Source: Halomarina pelagica
GTDB taxonomy: Archaea; Halobacteriota; Halobacteria; Halobacteriales; Haloarculaceae
Assembly (NCBI RefSeq): GCF_024228315.1
Contig: NZ_CP100455.1
Location: 62,001 to 126,000 of the forward strand
DNA: 64,000 nucleotides
Direction of reading: 5' to 3'
Positions within the stretch are counted from its first letter, which is position 1; each line of letters opens with the position of its first letter. Positions 1 to 8,384 of the stretch are shown here, piece after piece. Under the pieces are notes generated by a model. It made no database searches, was not told the origin of the DNA, and worked only from the letters and a program-made list of their open reading frames with translations. The translations under genes were made by a program, and so were the position numbers.

Positions 1-726
1 GGCCATCAGCTCGAAGATCTCCGCCATCTCCTTCGAGAGGTAGAGTTCGGACATGGCGATCTCCGGGGGGATGCCGTGGGCCACCTCCACCTCGAACTTC
101 GCCCGCATCGCGCCCATCAGCATCGGCACCAGCGCCTGCTCCGAGAGCAGGTCGACCGTGGTCTCCATGTCGAACGTCCCCTCGACGACGCCGGCGGACG
201 TCGACCCGATGCCCTTCGCGAGCGCCAGCGCCGTCGCCGTCGCCTCGCCCGTCGCGTCCTGGTTCACCGCGAGGATGCTCGGGAAGCTCTCTCCCGCCTC
301 GTAGAGCGTGCGGACCGAGGGGCCGCCCATCCGCGGGGCGACGAGGACGACGTCGACGTCGTCCGGGGGCTGGATCAGGTCGAAGGTGACGTTGTAGCCG
401 TGCGAGAAGGAGAGCGTGTCGCCAGCCGCGAGGTGCGGTTCGACCTTCTCCTCGTACACCTCGGGAGCGACCTCGTCGGGGACGAGCAGGACGACGACGT
501 CACCCTCGGCGGCCGCCTCGTCGATGGCGTAGGCCTCGAAGCCGTCCTCGCGGACGCGCTCGCGGTAGTCGTCCGACCGGTTGCCGACGACCACGCTGAC
601 GCCGGAGTCGCGGAGGTTCAGCGCCTGCGACCGCCCCTGGTTGCCGTAGCCGATGACCGCCACCGTCCGACCGTCGAGGGTCGACAGGTCGGCGTCCTCG
701 TCGTAGTAGACTGTCGTCTCGGACAT
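1..726 (-). CDS. Ketol-acid reductoisomerase-like protein, 3' end outside window
   Basis: The visible 242 residues run off the left edge. The N-terminus has a KARI-type Rossmann domain (VIGYGNQG near residue 25), and the C-terminal part has the start of the KARI metal site (a VDLLSEQ segment matching the usual TDLFGEQ, and SELYLSKEM matching the last glutamate helix). KARI enzymes perform the alkyl shift and NADPH reduction of branched-chain synthesis. This copy departs from the family: the usual GHAHALNL reads GRSQALNL, and the usual APKGPGHTVR reads APRMGGPSVR, so the conserved catalytic lysine is Arg at about residue 132. No ilvB, ilvN or ilvD lies nearby. I read it as a divergent paralog, possibly with another substrate. 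Start ATG at 726. Confidence 0.75.
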   Translation of the reverse strand, partial: MSETTVYYDEDADLSTLDGRTVAVIGYGNQGRSQALNLRDSGVSVVVGNRSDDYRERVREDGFEAYAIDEAAAEGDVVVLLVPDEVAPEVYEEKVEPHLAAGDTLSFSHGYNVTFDLIQPPDDVDVVLVAPRMGGPSVRTLYEAGESFPSILAVNQDATGEATATALALAKGIGSTSAGVVEGTFDMETTVDLLSEQALVPMLMGAMRAKFEVEVAHGIPPEIAMSELYLSKEMAEIFELMA

Positions 727-734
727 CGATGAGC

Positions 735-752
735 GATGCGTTGGCACGCATC
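735..752. promoter_or_regulatory. Perfect dyad GATGCGT-N4-ACGCATC before the KARI-like gene
   Basis: A 7-bp perfect inverted repeat with a 4-nt spacer lies 9 bp before the start codon at 726 and just inside an AT-rich box (about 755-762) on the minus strand. It would cover the expected transcription start, a typical place for a repressor operator. It could instead form a short hairpin in a leader RNA. Confidence 0.4.
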
Positions 753-782
753 ATGACGTTACTGGTCCGCCTCCCCCCCCGG

Positions 783-1877
783 TCAGTCGAAGGTGACGAG
801 GTGATCGTCCTTCGCGTCGGGATCGATCCGGTAGCCGTGTCCGGGGCGGTCCGGGAGGTGGACGTGCCCGTCCTCGACGACCGGCGTCGGGTCGAGGAGC
901 GGTCCCGTGTCGTACTCCGGGATGTACTCGACGACGAACCCCGTCCCGGCGGCGCTGACGACGTGCGCGCTGACGACGTAGTAGAAGTGCGTCGCCAGGG
1001 GGACGTTGTACGTCGCGGCGAGATCCGCCACGCGCGTCTGTCCGGAGACGCCGCCGGCGCGGATCAGGTCCGGCTGCGCGATCTCCATGCCGCCGCGCTC
1101 CAGGAGGCGGACGAACTGCTCGGGGCGGTTCAACATCTCCCCCGTCGCCAGCGGGGGCCCCGTCGCCGCCGCCACCCGCGCGTGGCCGTCGAGGTCGAAC
1201 TCCGAGATGGGTTCCTCGACCCAGTCGACGCCGTGTTCGTCCATCGCCGCGACCGTCTCGATGGCCTCGGGGACGGTCCACGCCTGGTTGGCGTCGACGA
1301 AGACGTCGGCGTCGGGACCGACCGCCTCGCGGACCTCGGCGACGCGGCGGGCCTCCTCCTCGGGCGACTTGTCGCCGACCTTCGTCTTGAACGCGGTGAA
1401 GCCCGCGTCGGCGAACCCGCCGTGGAGGTCGGCGAGGTCGTCCAGATCGTGGTGGGCGTCCATGCTGGAGGCGTAGGCGCGGACGCGGTCGTCGTCGCCC
1501 CCGAGCAGTCGATAGAGGGGCTGGTCCGCGGCCTTGGCCTTGATGTCCCAGCAAGCGACGTCGATGGCCGAGCGGGGCCACGCCGACAGCCCGAGTTCGC
1601 CGTAGTAGACGGTCCGTGCGCGGAGTCGCTTGCGCAACTCCTCGGTGGCGAAGGGGTCGGCTCCGACGACTACGTCCCGGAACTGCGAGTCGACGAACCG
1701 CTCCATCAGGTCGGGCGCGAAGCCGAGCGAGTTCATCCACCCCGTCCCGGTGTACCCCTCGTCGGTCTCCAGTTCGACGACCACGGTGTACAGGTCGGTG
1801 ATCTCGAGCCGCGAGTCGCCCACGACCCGGTCGAGCGGCCGGTGGAGCGTGTAGGTGTCGACGTCCGTTATCTCCAT
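783..1877 (-). CDS. Enolase-superfamily (mandelate racemase type) dehydratase/racemase
   Basis: 364 aa, the usual length. The N-terminal capping domain is followed by the barrel: KTK near residues 164-166 (general base), VDANQAW with metal Asp near 195, WVEEP and ATGEM for the next two metal acids, QPDLIRAGG (Asp of the His-Asp dyad), then ATHFYY with the histidine. This is the mandelate-racemase arrangement that abstracts a proton alpha to a carboxylate, most often leading to dehydration of a sugar acid. The nearest relative in the window is the gene at 44763, with the same MEITDV start and the same motifs. It is divergent from an SDR at 1955. The substrate is unknown. Confidence 0.85.
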   Translation of the reverse strand: MEITDVDTYTLHRPLDRVVGDSRLEITDLYTVVVELETDEGYTGTGWMNSLGFAPDLMERFVDSQFRDVVVGADPFATEELRKRLRARTVYYGELGLSAWPRSAIDVACWDIKAKAADQPLYRLLGGDDDRVRAYASSMDAHHDLDDLADLHGGFADAGFTAFKTKVGDKSPEEEARRVAEVREAVGPDADVFVDANQAWTVPEAIETVAAMDEHGVDWVEEPISEFDLDGHARVAAATGPPLATGEMLNRPEQFVRLLERGGMEIAQPDLIRAGGVSGQTRVADLAATYNVPLATHFYYVVSAHVVSAAGTGFVVEYIPEYDTGPLLDPTPVVEDGHVHLPDRPGHGYRIDPDAKDDHLVTFD

Positions 1878-1954
1878 ATGGAGCGTGCGACCGTCTCTCA
1901 GATAAACCTGCGTCCGGAGGAATAGCTAAGTCCACCCCGTCGGAGTGTGTCACC
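1878..1954. promoter_or_regulatory. Divergent promoter region, enolase / SDR
   Basis: In these 77 bp one TATA-like box for the minus gene (GGTTTATCTG, about 1899-1908) sits about 27 bp from the start at 1877, and one for the plus gene (AATAGCTAAG, about 1920-1929) sits about 27-30 bp before the ATG at 1955. Both transcripts would be leaderless or nearly so. Confidence 0.55.
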
Positions 1955-2731
1955 ATGACGAACCAGTTCGAGCACGTCCCCGTCTCGGTCGAGGGGAAGA
2001 CGGCGGTCGTCGTCGGAGGCACCAGCGGCATCGGCCGCGCCATCGCGCGGGCGTTCGCCGCCGACGGTGCGGCCGTGGTCGCGTCGAGCCGGACCGAATC
2101 GAGCGTCGAGGCGACGACCGAGGAACTCCGCTCGCTCGGGTCCCCCTCGGTGGCCGTCACCTGCGACGTCACCGACCGCGACTCGCTCGAAGCCCTCTAC
2201 GAGGCGACCGTCGACGAGTTCGGCGGCGTCGACGTGCTGGTGAACTCCCCGAGCGCCATCGCCCGCCGAGGGGTGCTCGACGTCACCGAAGCGGAGTGGG
2301 CGTCCGTCCTCGACGTGCAACTGACGGGCGTCTTCCGCGCGTGCCAGACCTTCGCCCGCGGGATGGACGAGGGAAGCATCGTCAACATCGCCTCGCTCTC
2401 GTCGGTCGTGACGATGGCGAACCTCGTCGCCTACTCGACGGCGAAGGGGGCCGTCGACGCGTTCACGCGCACCGCCGCCAAGGAACTGGCCCCCGAGATA
2501 CGCGTCAACGCCATCAGACCGGGGTACGTGGCGACCCCGCAGACGGCGGACGCCTACGCCGAGGGGAGCTACCGCTACGAGCGCATCCGAGAGCGCGCCC
2601 CGATGGGACGGATGGCCGACCCGCGGGAGATCGCCGGCGCGGCCGTCTACCTCGCCAGCGACGCGGCCTCGTACACGACGGGCGAGATCCTCACGGTGGA
2701 CGGCGGGTTCGCCGCCAGCGCGTTCGAGTAG
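1955..2731 (+). CDS. Short-chain dehydrogenase/reductase (SDR)
   Basis: 258 aa, classical SDR length. It has a glycine-rich cofactor motif (VGGTSGIG near residue 20), the active-site YxxxK (YSTAKG near 156-160) and the preceding catalytic Ser in ASLSS. The second structural motif, normally NNAG, reads NSPS, which is unusual. It likely oxidises a hydroxyl of a sugar, sugar acid or 2-keto-3-deoxy acid with NAD(P). It is divergently transcribed from the enolase-superfamily gene at 783, which suggests a shared pathway and control. Its stop is 9 bp from the convergent RraA-like gene. The substrate cannot be assigned. Confidence 0.85.
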   Translation: MTNQFEHVPVSVEGKTAVVVGGTSGIGRAIARAFAADGAAVVASSRTESSVEATTEELRSLGSPSVAVTCDVTDRDSLEALYEATVDEFGGVDVLVNSPSAIARRGVLDVTEAEWASVLDVQLTGVFRACQTFARGMDEGSIVNIASLSSVVTMANLVAYSTAKGAVDAFTRTAAKELAPEIRVNAIRPGYVATPQTADAYAEGSYRYERIRERAPMGRMADPREIAGAAVYLASDAASYTTGEILTVDGGFAASAFE

Positions 2732-2740
2732 ACTCGACGC

Positions 2741-3406
2741 CTAGAACGCGCCGAACTCGCGGTAGGCGTCGAGCGGGGCCGTCCCGCCGCGGACGGCCTC
2801 GCGCACGTCGTCTTCGGTCCCGGCCTTGGCCTCCGCCCGTTCCAGTACCGTCTCCGCCACGTCACCCGGCACGCAGACCACGCCGTCGACGTCGCCGACC
2901 AGCACGTCCCCGGGGCGTACCTCGACGCCGCCGACGAGCGCCGGGACGTCCCAGTCGTCCAGTCGCCACCTCGGGGGCGCGTCCGCCGGCGTCCGGTAGC
3001 GCGAGAAGACGGGGAATCCCCCTTCGAGGATGCGCCGCACGTCGCGGACGCCGCCGTCGACGACCGCCCCGCGACACCCGCGGGCGGCGAGCGCCGTCGT
3101 CGACAGTTCGCCGAGGTGGGCCGCCTCTTCGTCGTTCGTCTCGTAGGCGACGACGCCGTGTTCGGGGGCGTCGCCGAGCATCCGGAGGAAGCGTTCGATG
3201 TTCTCGTCGTAGTCGGCCCCCTCGTCCGGACGACCCCGGACGGGGAAGGCGAGCCCCGCCATCCGGGTGTCTCGGGTCAACGGATCGATGGCGCTCGCGA
3301 GCGTCCGCCGTTCGTAGCCGAGCGCGTCGAGGCTGTCGGCCACCGCACCCGGATGTAACTGCGCGTACCGGTCACAGAGTTCGCCGTCACTCGGTGCCAT
3401 GCTCAC
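2741..3406 (-). CDS. RraA-family protein (4-hydroxy-4-methyl-2-oxoglutarate aldolase/oxaloacetate decarboxylase type)
   Basis: 221 aa. It shows the RraA-type signature: GCRGAVVDGGVRDV (the Arg-Asp pair binding substrate and metal) and DVDGVVCVP in the last third. Members of this fold are either RNase E inhibitors, unlikely in archaea, or divalent-metal class II aldolases that split 4-hydroxy-2-oxo diacids to pyruvate and a 2-oxo acid. In this context an aldolase or decarboxylase role is more likely. It sits upstream of nothing obvious on its own strand and converges with the SDR. Start ATG at 3406. Confidence 0.8.
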   Translation of the reverse strand: MSMAPSDGELCDRYAQLHPGAVADSLDALGYERRTLASAIDPLTRDTRMAGLAFPVRGRPDEGADYDENIERFLRMLGDAPEHGVVAYETNDEEAAHLGELSTTALAARGCRGAVVDGGVRDVRRILEGGFPVFSRYRTPADAPPRWRLDDWDVPALVGGVEVRPGDVLVGDVDGVVCVPGDVAETVLERAEAKAGTEDDVREAVRGGTAPLDAYREFGAF

Positions 3407-3446
3407 CTTGCTCCGGCGGCGGAGATAACGCTTCGGTCGGTAGCAG

Positions 3447-3788
3447 TCAGTCGTCCGCCCACGGGGGGACGGGCCGCGGCGGGCTGAATATCTCGACGCC
3501 GACCGCGGGTTCGTCGCCGCGGTTCTCCGCGGCGTGTACCGCCTCGCCCGGGATCACGTACGAGTCCCCCGCCTCGACGGGGTACTCCTCGCCCTCGACG
3601 GTGAAGACGAGTTCGCCGCTGAAGAGGTACCCCGCCTGTTCGTGTTCGTGGCTGTGGTCGCCGACGACCGCCCCCGGCCCGATGTCGAAGTGCTGGACGC
3701 TCATCCGCTCGCCCGCGGCGAGTTGCGCCAGTTCGACGCCGTCGAGCACTTCCGGGGCCGCGCGGTCGCCGCTGTGTACGACGTCCAT
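3447..3788 (-). CDS. Small cupin-domain protein
   Basis: 113 aa, a single cupin barrel. The first cupin motif is visible as DHSHEHEQ plus the following Gly, and the second as PGEAVHAAEN, giving a likely His/Glu metal site. The C-terminus ends in a Pro-rich tail. Stand-alone cupins of this size are often sugar isomerases, epimerases or binding proteins in uptake and catabolic loci. It is divergent from the SDR at 3888 with about 100 bp of shared promoter. The function is not assignable from sequence alone. Confidence 0.8.
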   Translation of the reverse strand: MDVVHSGDRAAPEVLDGVELAQLAAGERMSVQHFDIGPGAVVGDHSHEHEQAGYLFSGELVFTVEGEEYPVEAGDSYVIPGEAVHAAENRGDEPAVGVEIFSPPRPVPPWADD

Positions 3789-3887
3789 GGCCGACCCTCG
3801 CCGTCACCCGACCTAAAGCTTCGGTCGCCGGCGACCAGCGCGGGGGGATGCCAGAGACTATTAGGCGCGACCGTGAGCATCACCCGC
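3789..3887. promoter_or_regulatory. Divergent promoter region, cupin / SDR
   Basis: TATA-like boxes lie about 27 bp from each start: AGCTTTAGG on the minus strand (about 3810-3818) for the cupin, and ACTATTAGG (about 3857-3865) for the SDR at 3888. Both genes look leaderless. Confidence 0.5.
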
Positions 3888-4673
3888 ATGAACGGACGAT
3901 TCGAGGGCGAGACGGCCATCGTCACGGGATCGAGCACGGGCATCGGCAAGGCCATCGCGCGGGCGCTGGCCCGGGAGGGGGCCGACGTGGTCACGAACTC
4001 CCGGTCCCGCGAGCGGGCGGAGGCGGCCGCGGACGAGATCGCCGCCGAGGTCGAGGGGGCGTCGACGCTCCCCGTCGAGTGCGACGTGACCGACCCGGAG
4101 TCGGTGTCGGCGCTCGTCGACGCGACGGTCGAGGAGTTCGGCCGACTCGACGTGATGGTGAACAACGCCGGGATGACGATCGTCGGTCCCGCCGAGGAGA
4201 TGGCCCCCGAGGACTGGCGGCGGGTGATCGACGTCGACCTCTCGGGCGTCTTCTACGGGTCGCGGGCGGCGGGCAGGCGGATGATCGAACAGGGTGACGG
4301 CGGCGCGATCGTCAACGTCTCAAGCATGATGGGGTCGATGGGGCTCCACGGCCGCTCGCCGTACTGCGCGGCGAAGGGCGGCGTCGACAACCTCACCCGG
4401 ACGCTCGCCGTCGAGTGGGCCGAGCACGGCGTCCACGTCAACGCGCTCGCGCCGGGTTACATCCGCACGGCCATCACCGACCAGTCGATGGAGTCGGCCG
4501 GTTACACCGAGGCGGACGTCCGAAACCGGACGCCGCTCGGGCGGTTCGGCACGACCGACGAGATGGCCAACTGCGCGCTCTTTCTCGCCTCGCGCGACAA
4601 CTTCGTGACCGGCGAGGTGCTCACGGCCGACGGCGGGTGGACGGCGTTCGCGTGGGGGAGTCGGGGCCGGTGA
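3888..4673 (+). CDS. Short-chain dehydrogenase/reductase (glucose/aldose-dehydrogenase-like)
   Basis: 261 aa. It is a canonical classical SDR with TGSSTGIG near residue 13, NNAG near 90, Ser in VSSMMGS, and YxxxK in YCAAKGG. The closing GEVLTADGGW is typical. Family members oxidise sugars, sugar acids or alcohols with NAD(P). The start was set at 3888 because a TATA-like box lies 27 bp upstream; a longer open frame reaches 3534, but that part overlaps the cupin gene in antisense. It precedes two enolase-superfamily genes on the same strand, consistent with an oxidise-then-dehydrate pathway. Confidence 0.85.
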   Translation: MNGRFEGETAIVTGSSTGIGKAIARALAREGADVVTNSRSRERAEAAADEIAAEVEGASTLPVECDVTDPESVSALVDATVEEFGRLDVMVNNAGMTIVGPAEEMAPEDWRRVIDVDLSGVFYGSRAAGRRMIEQGDGGAIVNVSSMMGSMGLHGRSPYCAAKGGVDNLTRTLAVEWAEHGVHVNALAPGYIRTAITDQSMESAGYTEADVRNRTPLGRFGTTDEMANCALFLASRDNFVTGEVLTADGGWTAFAWGSRGR

Positions 4674-4788
4674 GGGGTCCGTCGGCCACGAGCGGGGGGC
4701 CCACCGGGCGAACGCGAAACGTCGCTCCCCGATACCGGTCGACGCGGAAACGGACACAGCTATTACCGTCCCCGGGGGCATCGTCCAC

Positions 4789-5922
4789 ATGACCGAGGTG
4801 ACGGTGGACGCGGTGGAGGCCGTCGGCGTGCGCGCTCCGGTCGACGAGCCGTTCGGCTACTCGCAGGCGTGGGTCCGGGAGCGGACGGCGACGCTCGTCC
4901 GCGTCGAGGCGAGCGACGGTACCGTCGGGTGGGGCGAGTGCTGGGGGCCCGTCGAGGGGACGGTCGAGACCGTCGAGTCCGTGCTCGCCCCGCACGTCGT
5001 CGGCGAGAACCCCCTCGACGTCGAACGCCTCTACGACCGCCTCTACGACGTGGGGCGGGCGACGTACCAGACGATCGTGCCGTTGCCGGCGATAAGTGGC
5101 GTCGACGTCGCGCTGTGGGACCTCGCGGGCAAACTACAGGGCGTGTCGACGGCGACGCTGCTCGGCGGACGACGGCGCGAGTCGGTCCGCCCCTACGTCA
5201 CGGGCCACTACTTCAAGCCCGTCGACGGGATCGAGAGGCAGTACGATCGCATCGTCGCGGAGGCGCGGGCCAACGCCGACGAACTCGGTGCCGTCAAACT
5301 GAAGGTGGGGCTGGAACTGCTCGGCTACGGTCCCGAGGAGGACGTCGAACTCGTCCGCCGCGTCCGCGAGGCCGTCGGTCCGGAGACGACGGTGATGGTC
5401 GACGCCAACTACGCCTACGACCGGCGGGACGCCCGCCGCGTGGGCCGCGAACTCGAGTCGCTCGACGTGGAGTGGTTCGAGGAGCCCGTCCGGCCGGAGG
5501 ACGTCGAGGGGTACGCCCATCTGCGAGAGACGCTCGACGTTCCCGTCGCGGGGGGAGAGTGCCACGCGCCGTTCGAGTTCGACCGCCTGTTCGAGGCGCA
5601 CGCCGTCGACGTCGCCCAGCCCGACGTCTGCATCGTCGGCGGCCTGACGCCGGCCCGCCGCATCGCGCGTCGGGCGCGCGACCGCGGCGTCCCGCTCGTC
5701 CCGCACGTGTGGGGTACGGCCGTCTGTCTCGGCGCGAGCCTCCAGTTGATAGCCACGCTCGACGGCCGACCGTGGCTGGAGTTCGACCGATCCTCGAACC
5801 CGCTCCGCTCGGCGCTCGCCGTCGAGCCCTTCGCCGCGGAGGACGGTCGGGTGTCGATACCGGACGCCCCCGGACTGGGCGTCGAACTCGACGCCGAGGC
5901 GCTGGCGCGGTACCGCGCGTAG
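4789..5922 (+). CDS. Enolase-superfamily (mandelate racemase type) enzyme
   Basis: 377 aa with all expected residues: KLK at about 170-172, metal ligands Asp 205 (VDANYAY), Glu 231 (WFEEP) and Glu 257 (GGECH), and the His-Asp dyad from Asp 279 (QPDVCIVGG) and His 306 (VPHVWGT). The PHVWGT end resembles the mandelate racemase group. It should abstract the alpha proton of a hydroxy acid and either racemise or dehydrate it. A TATA-like box (GCTATTACC) lies about 27 bp upstream of the ATG. The next gene, 39 bp downstream, is a second paralog with its own TATA box. Confidence 0.85.
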   Translation: MTEVTVDAVEAVGVRAPVDEPFGYSQAWVRERTATLVRVEASDGTVGWGECWGPVEGTVETVESVLAPHVVGENPLDVERLYDRLYDVGRATYQTIVPLPAISGVDVALWDLAGKLQGVSTATLLGGRRRESVRPYVTGHYFKPVDGIERQYDRIVAEARANADELGAVKLKVGLELLGYGPEEDVELVRRVREAVGPETTVMVDANYAYDRRDARRVGRELESLDVEWFEEPVRPEDVEGYAHLRETLDVPVAGGECHAPFEFDRLFEAHAVDVAQPDVCIVGGLTPARRIARRARDRGVPLVPHVWGTAVCLGASLQLIATLDGRPWLEFDRSSNPLRSALAVEPFAAEDGRVSIPDAPGLGVELDAEALARYRA

Positions 5923-5927
5923 TCGCG

Positions 5928-5938
5928 TAGTTTGATAA
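5928..5938 (+). promoter_or_regulatory. TATA-like box deciding a GTG start at 5962
   Basis: AGTTTGATAAC lies about 27 bp before an in-frame GTG at 5962 and directly over the alternative upstream start at 5932. For a leaderless haloarchaeal transcript this favours GTG 5962 as the true start. Confidence 0.5.
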
Positions 5939-5961
5939 CGGGACTCCCCGTAGCCGTCGGC

Positions 5962-7041
5962 GTGACGCGCGTAACCGACGTCGACGTCGACCTGTACGGC
6001 GTACCGAACGAGGAGTCGCTGGACGACGCCACCCAGTCGTTCGACGAACTCGAACTGATAGTCGTCGAGGTGGAGACCGACGACGGCCGGGGGATGGGCT
6101 TCACCCACACCATCGGCGAGGGCGGCTCGGCGGTCCGCGAGTTCGTCGAGACGACGCTCGCGCCGGTCCTCGTCGGCGGACCGGCCGCTCCCCGGATCGC
6201 CCGCGACCGGCTACGGGCGGCGACGACGTACGTCGGCCGGGAGGGCGTCTCCGAACTCGCCGTCTCCGCCGTCGACATCGCGCTGTGGGACGCGCTCGGT
6301 CGCCGCCTCGACGCCCCGCTGTACGAACTCGTCGGCGGCGACCGGAGCGAGGTGCCCGCCTACCAGACTCACGGCGGGTGGCTCCAGTACGACGCCGACC
6401 GGCTGGTCGAGAACGCCCACGCCGCCGCCGAGCGCGGCTTCGCCGGGATGAAGATGAAGGTGGGCCGCGGCCACGCCGAGGACGCAGAGCGCGTCCGCCG
6501 CGTCCGCGAGGCGTTGCCCGACGAGATGGACCTCATGGTCGACGCCAACTGCGCGTACACCGTCCCAGAGGCGCGACGGTTCGCCAGACATCTCGGCGAC
6601 GTACCGCTCGACTGGCTGGAGGAACCGCTCGACAAGGGCGACTTCGCCGGCCACGCCGACCTGCGCGACCGGATCGACGTGCCGGTCGCGCTCGGCGAGA
6701 ACCTGTTCAACGAGACGCAGTTCAAGCAGGCGATGGCGGCCGGGGCGGCGGACGTCCTCCAGCCGGACGTCACCCGCGTCGGCGGCGTCACCGCGTGGAT
6801 CGGCGTCGCCGACGCCGCGCGCGTCTGGGGGCTCCCCGTCTCGCCGCACTACGTCGAACCGATCCACGTCCACCTGGCGACGGCGTTCGACAACGTCCCC
6901 TACGTCGAACACCACTCGACGGTGCTCGACGGGGTCACGGAGACGCCCCTCGAACCGGACGACGGGGCGTTCACGCCGCCGGACGAACCGGGGCACGGAA
7001 CTCGGTTCACGGGACTCGACGCCTACCGTAAGGACGGCTGA
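5962..7041 (+). CDS. Enolase-superfamily (mandelate racemase type) enzyme
   Basis: 359 aa from the GTG at 5962; an upstream start at 5932 would add ten residues but lies inside the probable TATA box. Catalytic pattern: KMK about 164-166, Asp 194 (VDANCAY), Glu 220 (WLEEP), Glu 246 (LGENLF), Asp 269 (QPDVTRVGG) and His 296 (SPHYVEP). The SPHYVEPIHVHL segment differs from the paralogs and probably sets the substrate. The N-terminal capping domain is complete. Likely a sugar-acid dehydratase. It converges with the ABC transporter operon that follows, 46 bp away. Confidence 0.85.
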   Translation: MTRVTDVDVDLYGVPNEESLDDATQSFDELELIVVEVETDDGRGMGFTHTIGEGGSAVREFVETTLAPVLVGGPAAPRIARDRLRAATTYVGREGVSELAVSAVDIALWDALGRRLDAPLYELVGGDRSEVPAYQTHGGWLQYDADRLVENAHAAAERGFAGMKMKVGRGHAEDAERVRRVREALPDEMDLMVDANCAYTVPEARRFARHLGDVPLDWLEEPLDKGDFAGHADLRDRIDVPVALGENLFNETQFKQAMAAGAADVLQPDVTRVGGVTAWIGVADAARVWGLPVSPHYVEPIHVHLATAFDNVPYVEHHSTVLDGVTETPLEPDDGAFTPPDEPGHGTRFTGLDAYRKDG

Positions 7042-7087
7042 ACCGTCGGGCTGAACCGTCGGACCCCCCGAGGGGGCGAGAGCCGGC

Positions 7088-8299
7088 TCAGAGACCGATG
7101 TTCTCGCCGGTACGGTCGTCGAACAGGTGGACCTTCTCGAGGTTCGCCACGAGCGCGACGACCCGATCCTCCTCGATGCGGCTGTCGGGCGCGACGCGGG
7201 CGGAGAACTCCCGTTCGATGTCGCCCGGCGCGTCGGCCGGCGTCAGCGTCAGGAACTTGTCCGACCCCATCGGCTCGACGAGGCGGACGTAGGCGTCGAA
7301 GGTGTTCCCCTCGCCGACCACGTCGGTGGCGACGTCGGCGTCGTGAACGTCCTCGGGGCGAAGTCCGAGGGTGAGCCCGTCGCGCGGCCCGTCCCACTCG
7401 TCGACGGCCGTCGACAGGTCAGCCGGAAGTCTGAACTCGAAGACATCGTTCTCGGCGACGTACCCGTCGCCCGCCTCCCGGACCGTCACGTCGAAGAAGT
7501 TCATCGGCGGTTCGCCGATGAAGCCGGCGACGAACTGGTTCACCGGGTTGTCGTACATGTACTGCGGCGGGGCGATCTGCTGGAGTTCGCCGTCGTTCAT
7601 CACGGCGACCCTGTCGCCGAGCGTCATCGCCTCCGCCTGGTCGTGCGTGACGTAGATGGTCGTCTTGCCGACCCGCTTGTGCAGGTCGTTGAGTTCGGTC
7701 CGCATCTGCACGCGCAGCTTGGCGTCCAGGTTCGACAGCGGTTCGTCCATCAGGAACACGGCCGGTTCGCGGACGATCGCCCGGCCGAGCGCGACCCGCT
7801 GCTGTTGGCCGCCCGAGAGCGCCCCCGGCTTGCGATCGAGGAGTTCGGAGATGCTGAGTAACTCGGCGGTCTCGTCGACCCGGCGGTCGATCTCGTCTCG
7901 GGGGTAGTTTCGCACCTCGAGCGGGAACGCCATGTTGCCCCGCACCGTCTTGTGGGGGTAGAGCGCGTAGTTCTGGAACACCATCGAGATGTTCCGTTCG
8001 CGCGGGTCGTACCCGGTGACGTCCTCGTCCTGGATGACGATCCGCCCCGCAGTCGGGGTCTCGAGCCCGGCGACGGTTCGCAACGTCGTCGTCTTCCCGC
8101 AGCCGGACGGGCCGACTAACACCAGGAACTCGCCGTCGTAGATGTCGATGGAGACGTCGTCGACGGCGACGACGTCGCCGCCGCCGCTCTCCTCGTACAC
8201 CTTCGTTACCCCGTCGATGCGGACGTTGACAGTCTCGACGGACTCCTCGCTCGGGGGGCTCCCCGCCTCGAGGTCCGTCGTCTTCGTTGATTCGCTCAT
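7088..8299 (-). CDS. ABC transporter ATP-binding protein, MalK/UgpC type
   Basis: 403 aa. Walker A GPSGCGKTT near residue 65, signature LSGGQQQR, Walker B FLMDEPLSNLD, and H-loop YVTHDQAEA are all present. A C-terminal TOBE/MOP-like extension (from about residue 260) is as in the CUT1 carbohydrate importers. It energises uptake by the two permeases and the binding protein encoded just upstream on the same strand. It is the last gene of that operon, 85 bp after the permease stop. It probably supplies the carbohydrate or sugar acid used by the surrounding catabolic genes. Confidence 0.92.
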   Translation of the reverse strand: MSESTKTTDLEAGSPPSEESVETVNVRIDGVTKVYEESGGGDVVAVDDVSIDIYDGEFLVLVGPSGCGKTTTLRTVAGLETPTAGRIVIQDEDVTGYDPRERNISMVFQNYALYPHKTVRGNMAFPLEVRNYPRDEIDRRVDETAELLSISELLDRKPGALSGGQQQRVALGRAIVREPAVFLMDEPLSNLDAKLRVQMRTELNDLHKRVGKTTIYVTHDQAEAMTLGDRVAVMNDGELQQIAPPQYMYDNPVNQFVAGFIGEPPMNFFDVTVREAGDGYVAENDVFEFRLPADLSTAVDEWDGPRDGLTLGLRPEDVHDADVATDVVGEGNTFDAYVRLVEPMGSDKFLTLTPADAPGDIEREFSARVAPDSRIEEDRVVALVANLEKVHLFDDRTGENIGL

Positions 8300-8384
8300 C
8301 GTGGATTCGTGTGGTGGGTCGAAAGTACGGTTAGCTCCGCTGTTCGGTCGCGCCGTCTCGCGGGTGTGGCGTTCCGGTTTCGGG

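Noticed and set aside
2741-3406. RraA-like gene as an RNase E regulator
   Set aside because: Archaea lack the RNase E degradosome partner, and the Arg-Asp aldolase signature is intact.
3534-3887. N-terminal extension of the SDR at 3888
   Set aside because: It is antisense of the cupin gene, and the TATA box before 3888 fixes the shorter start.
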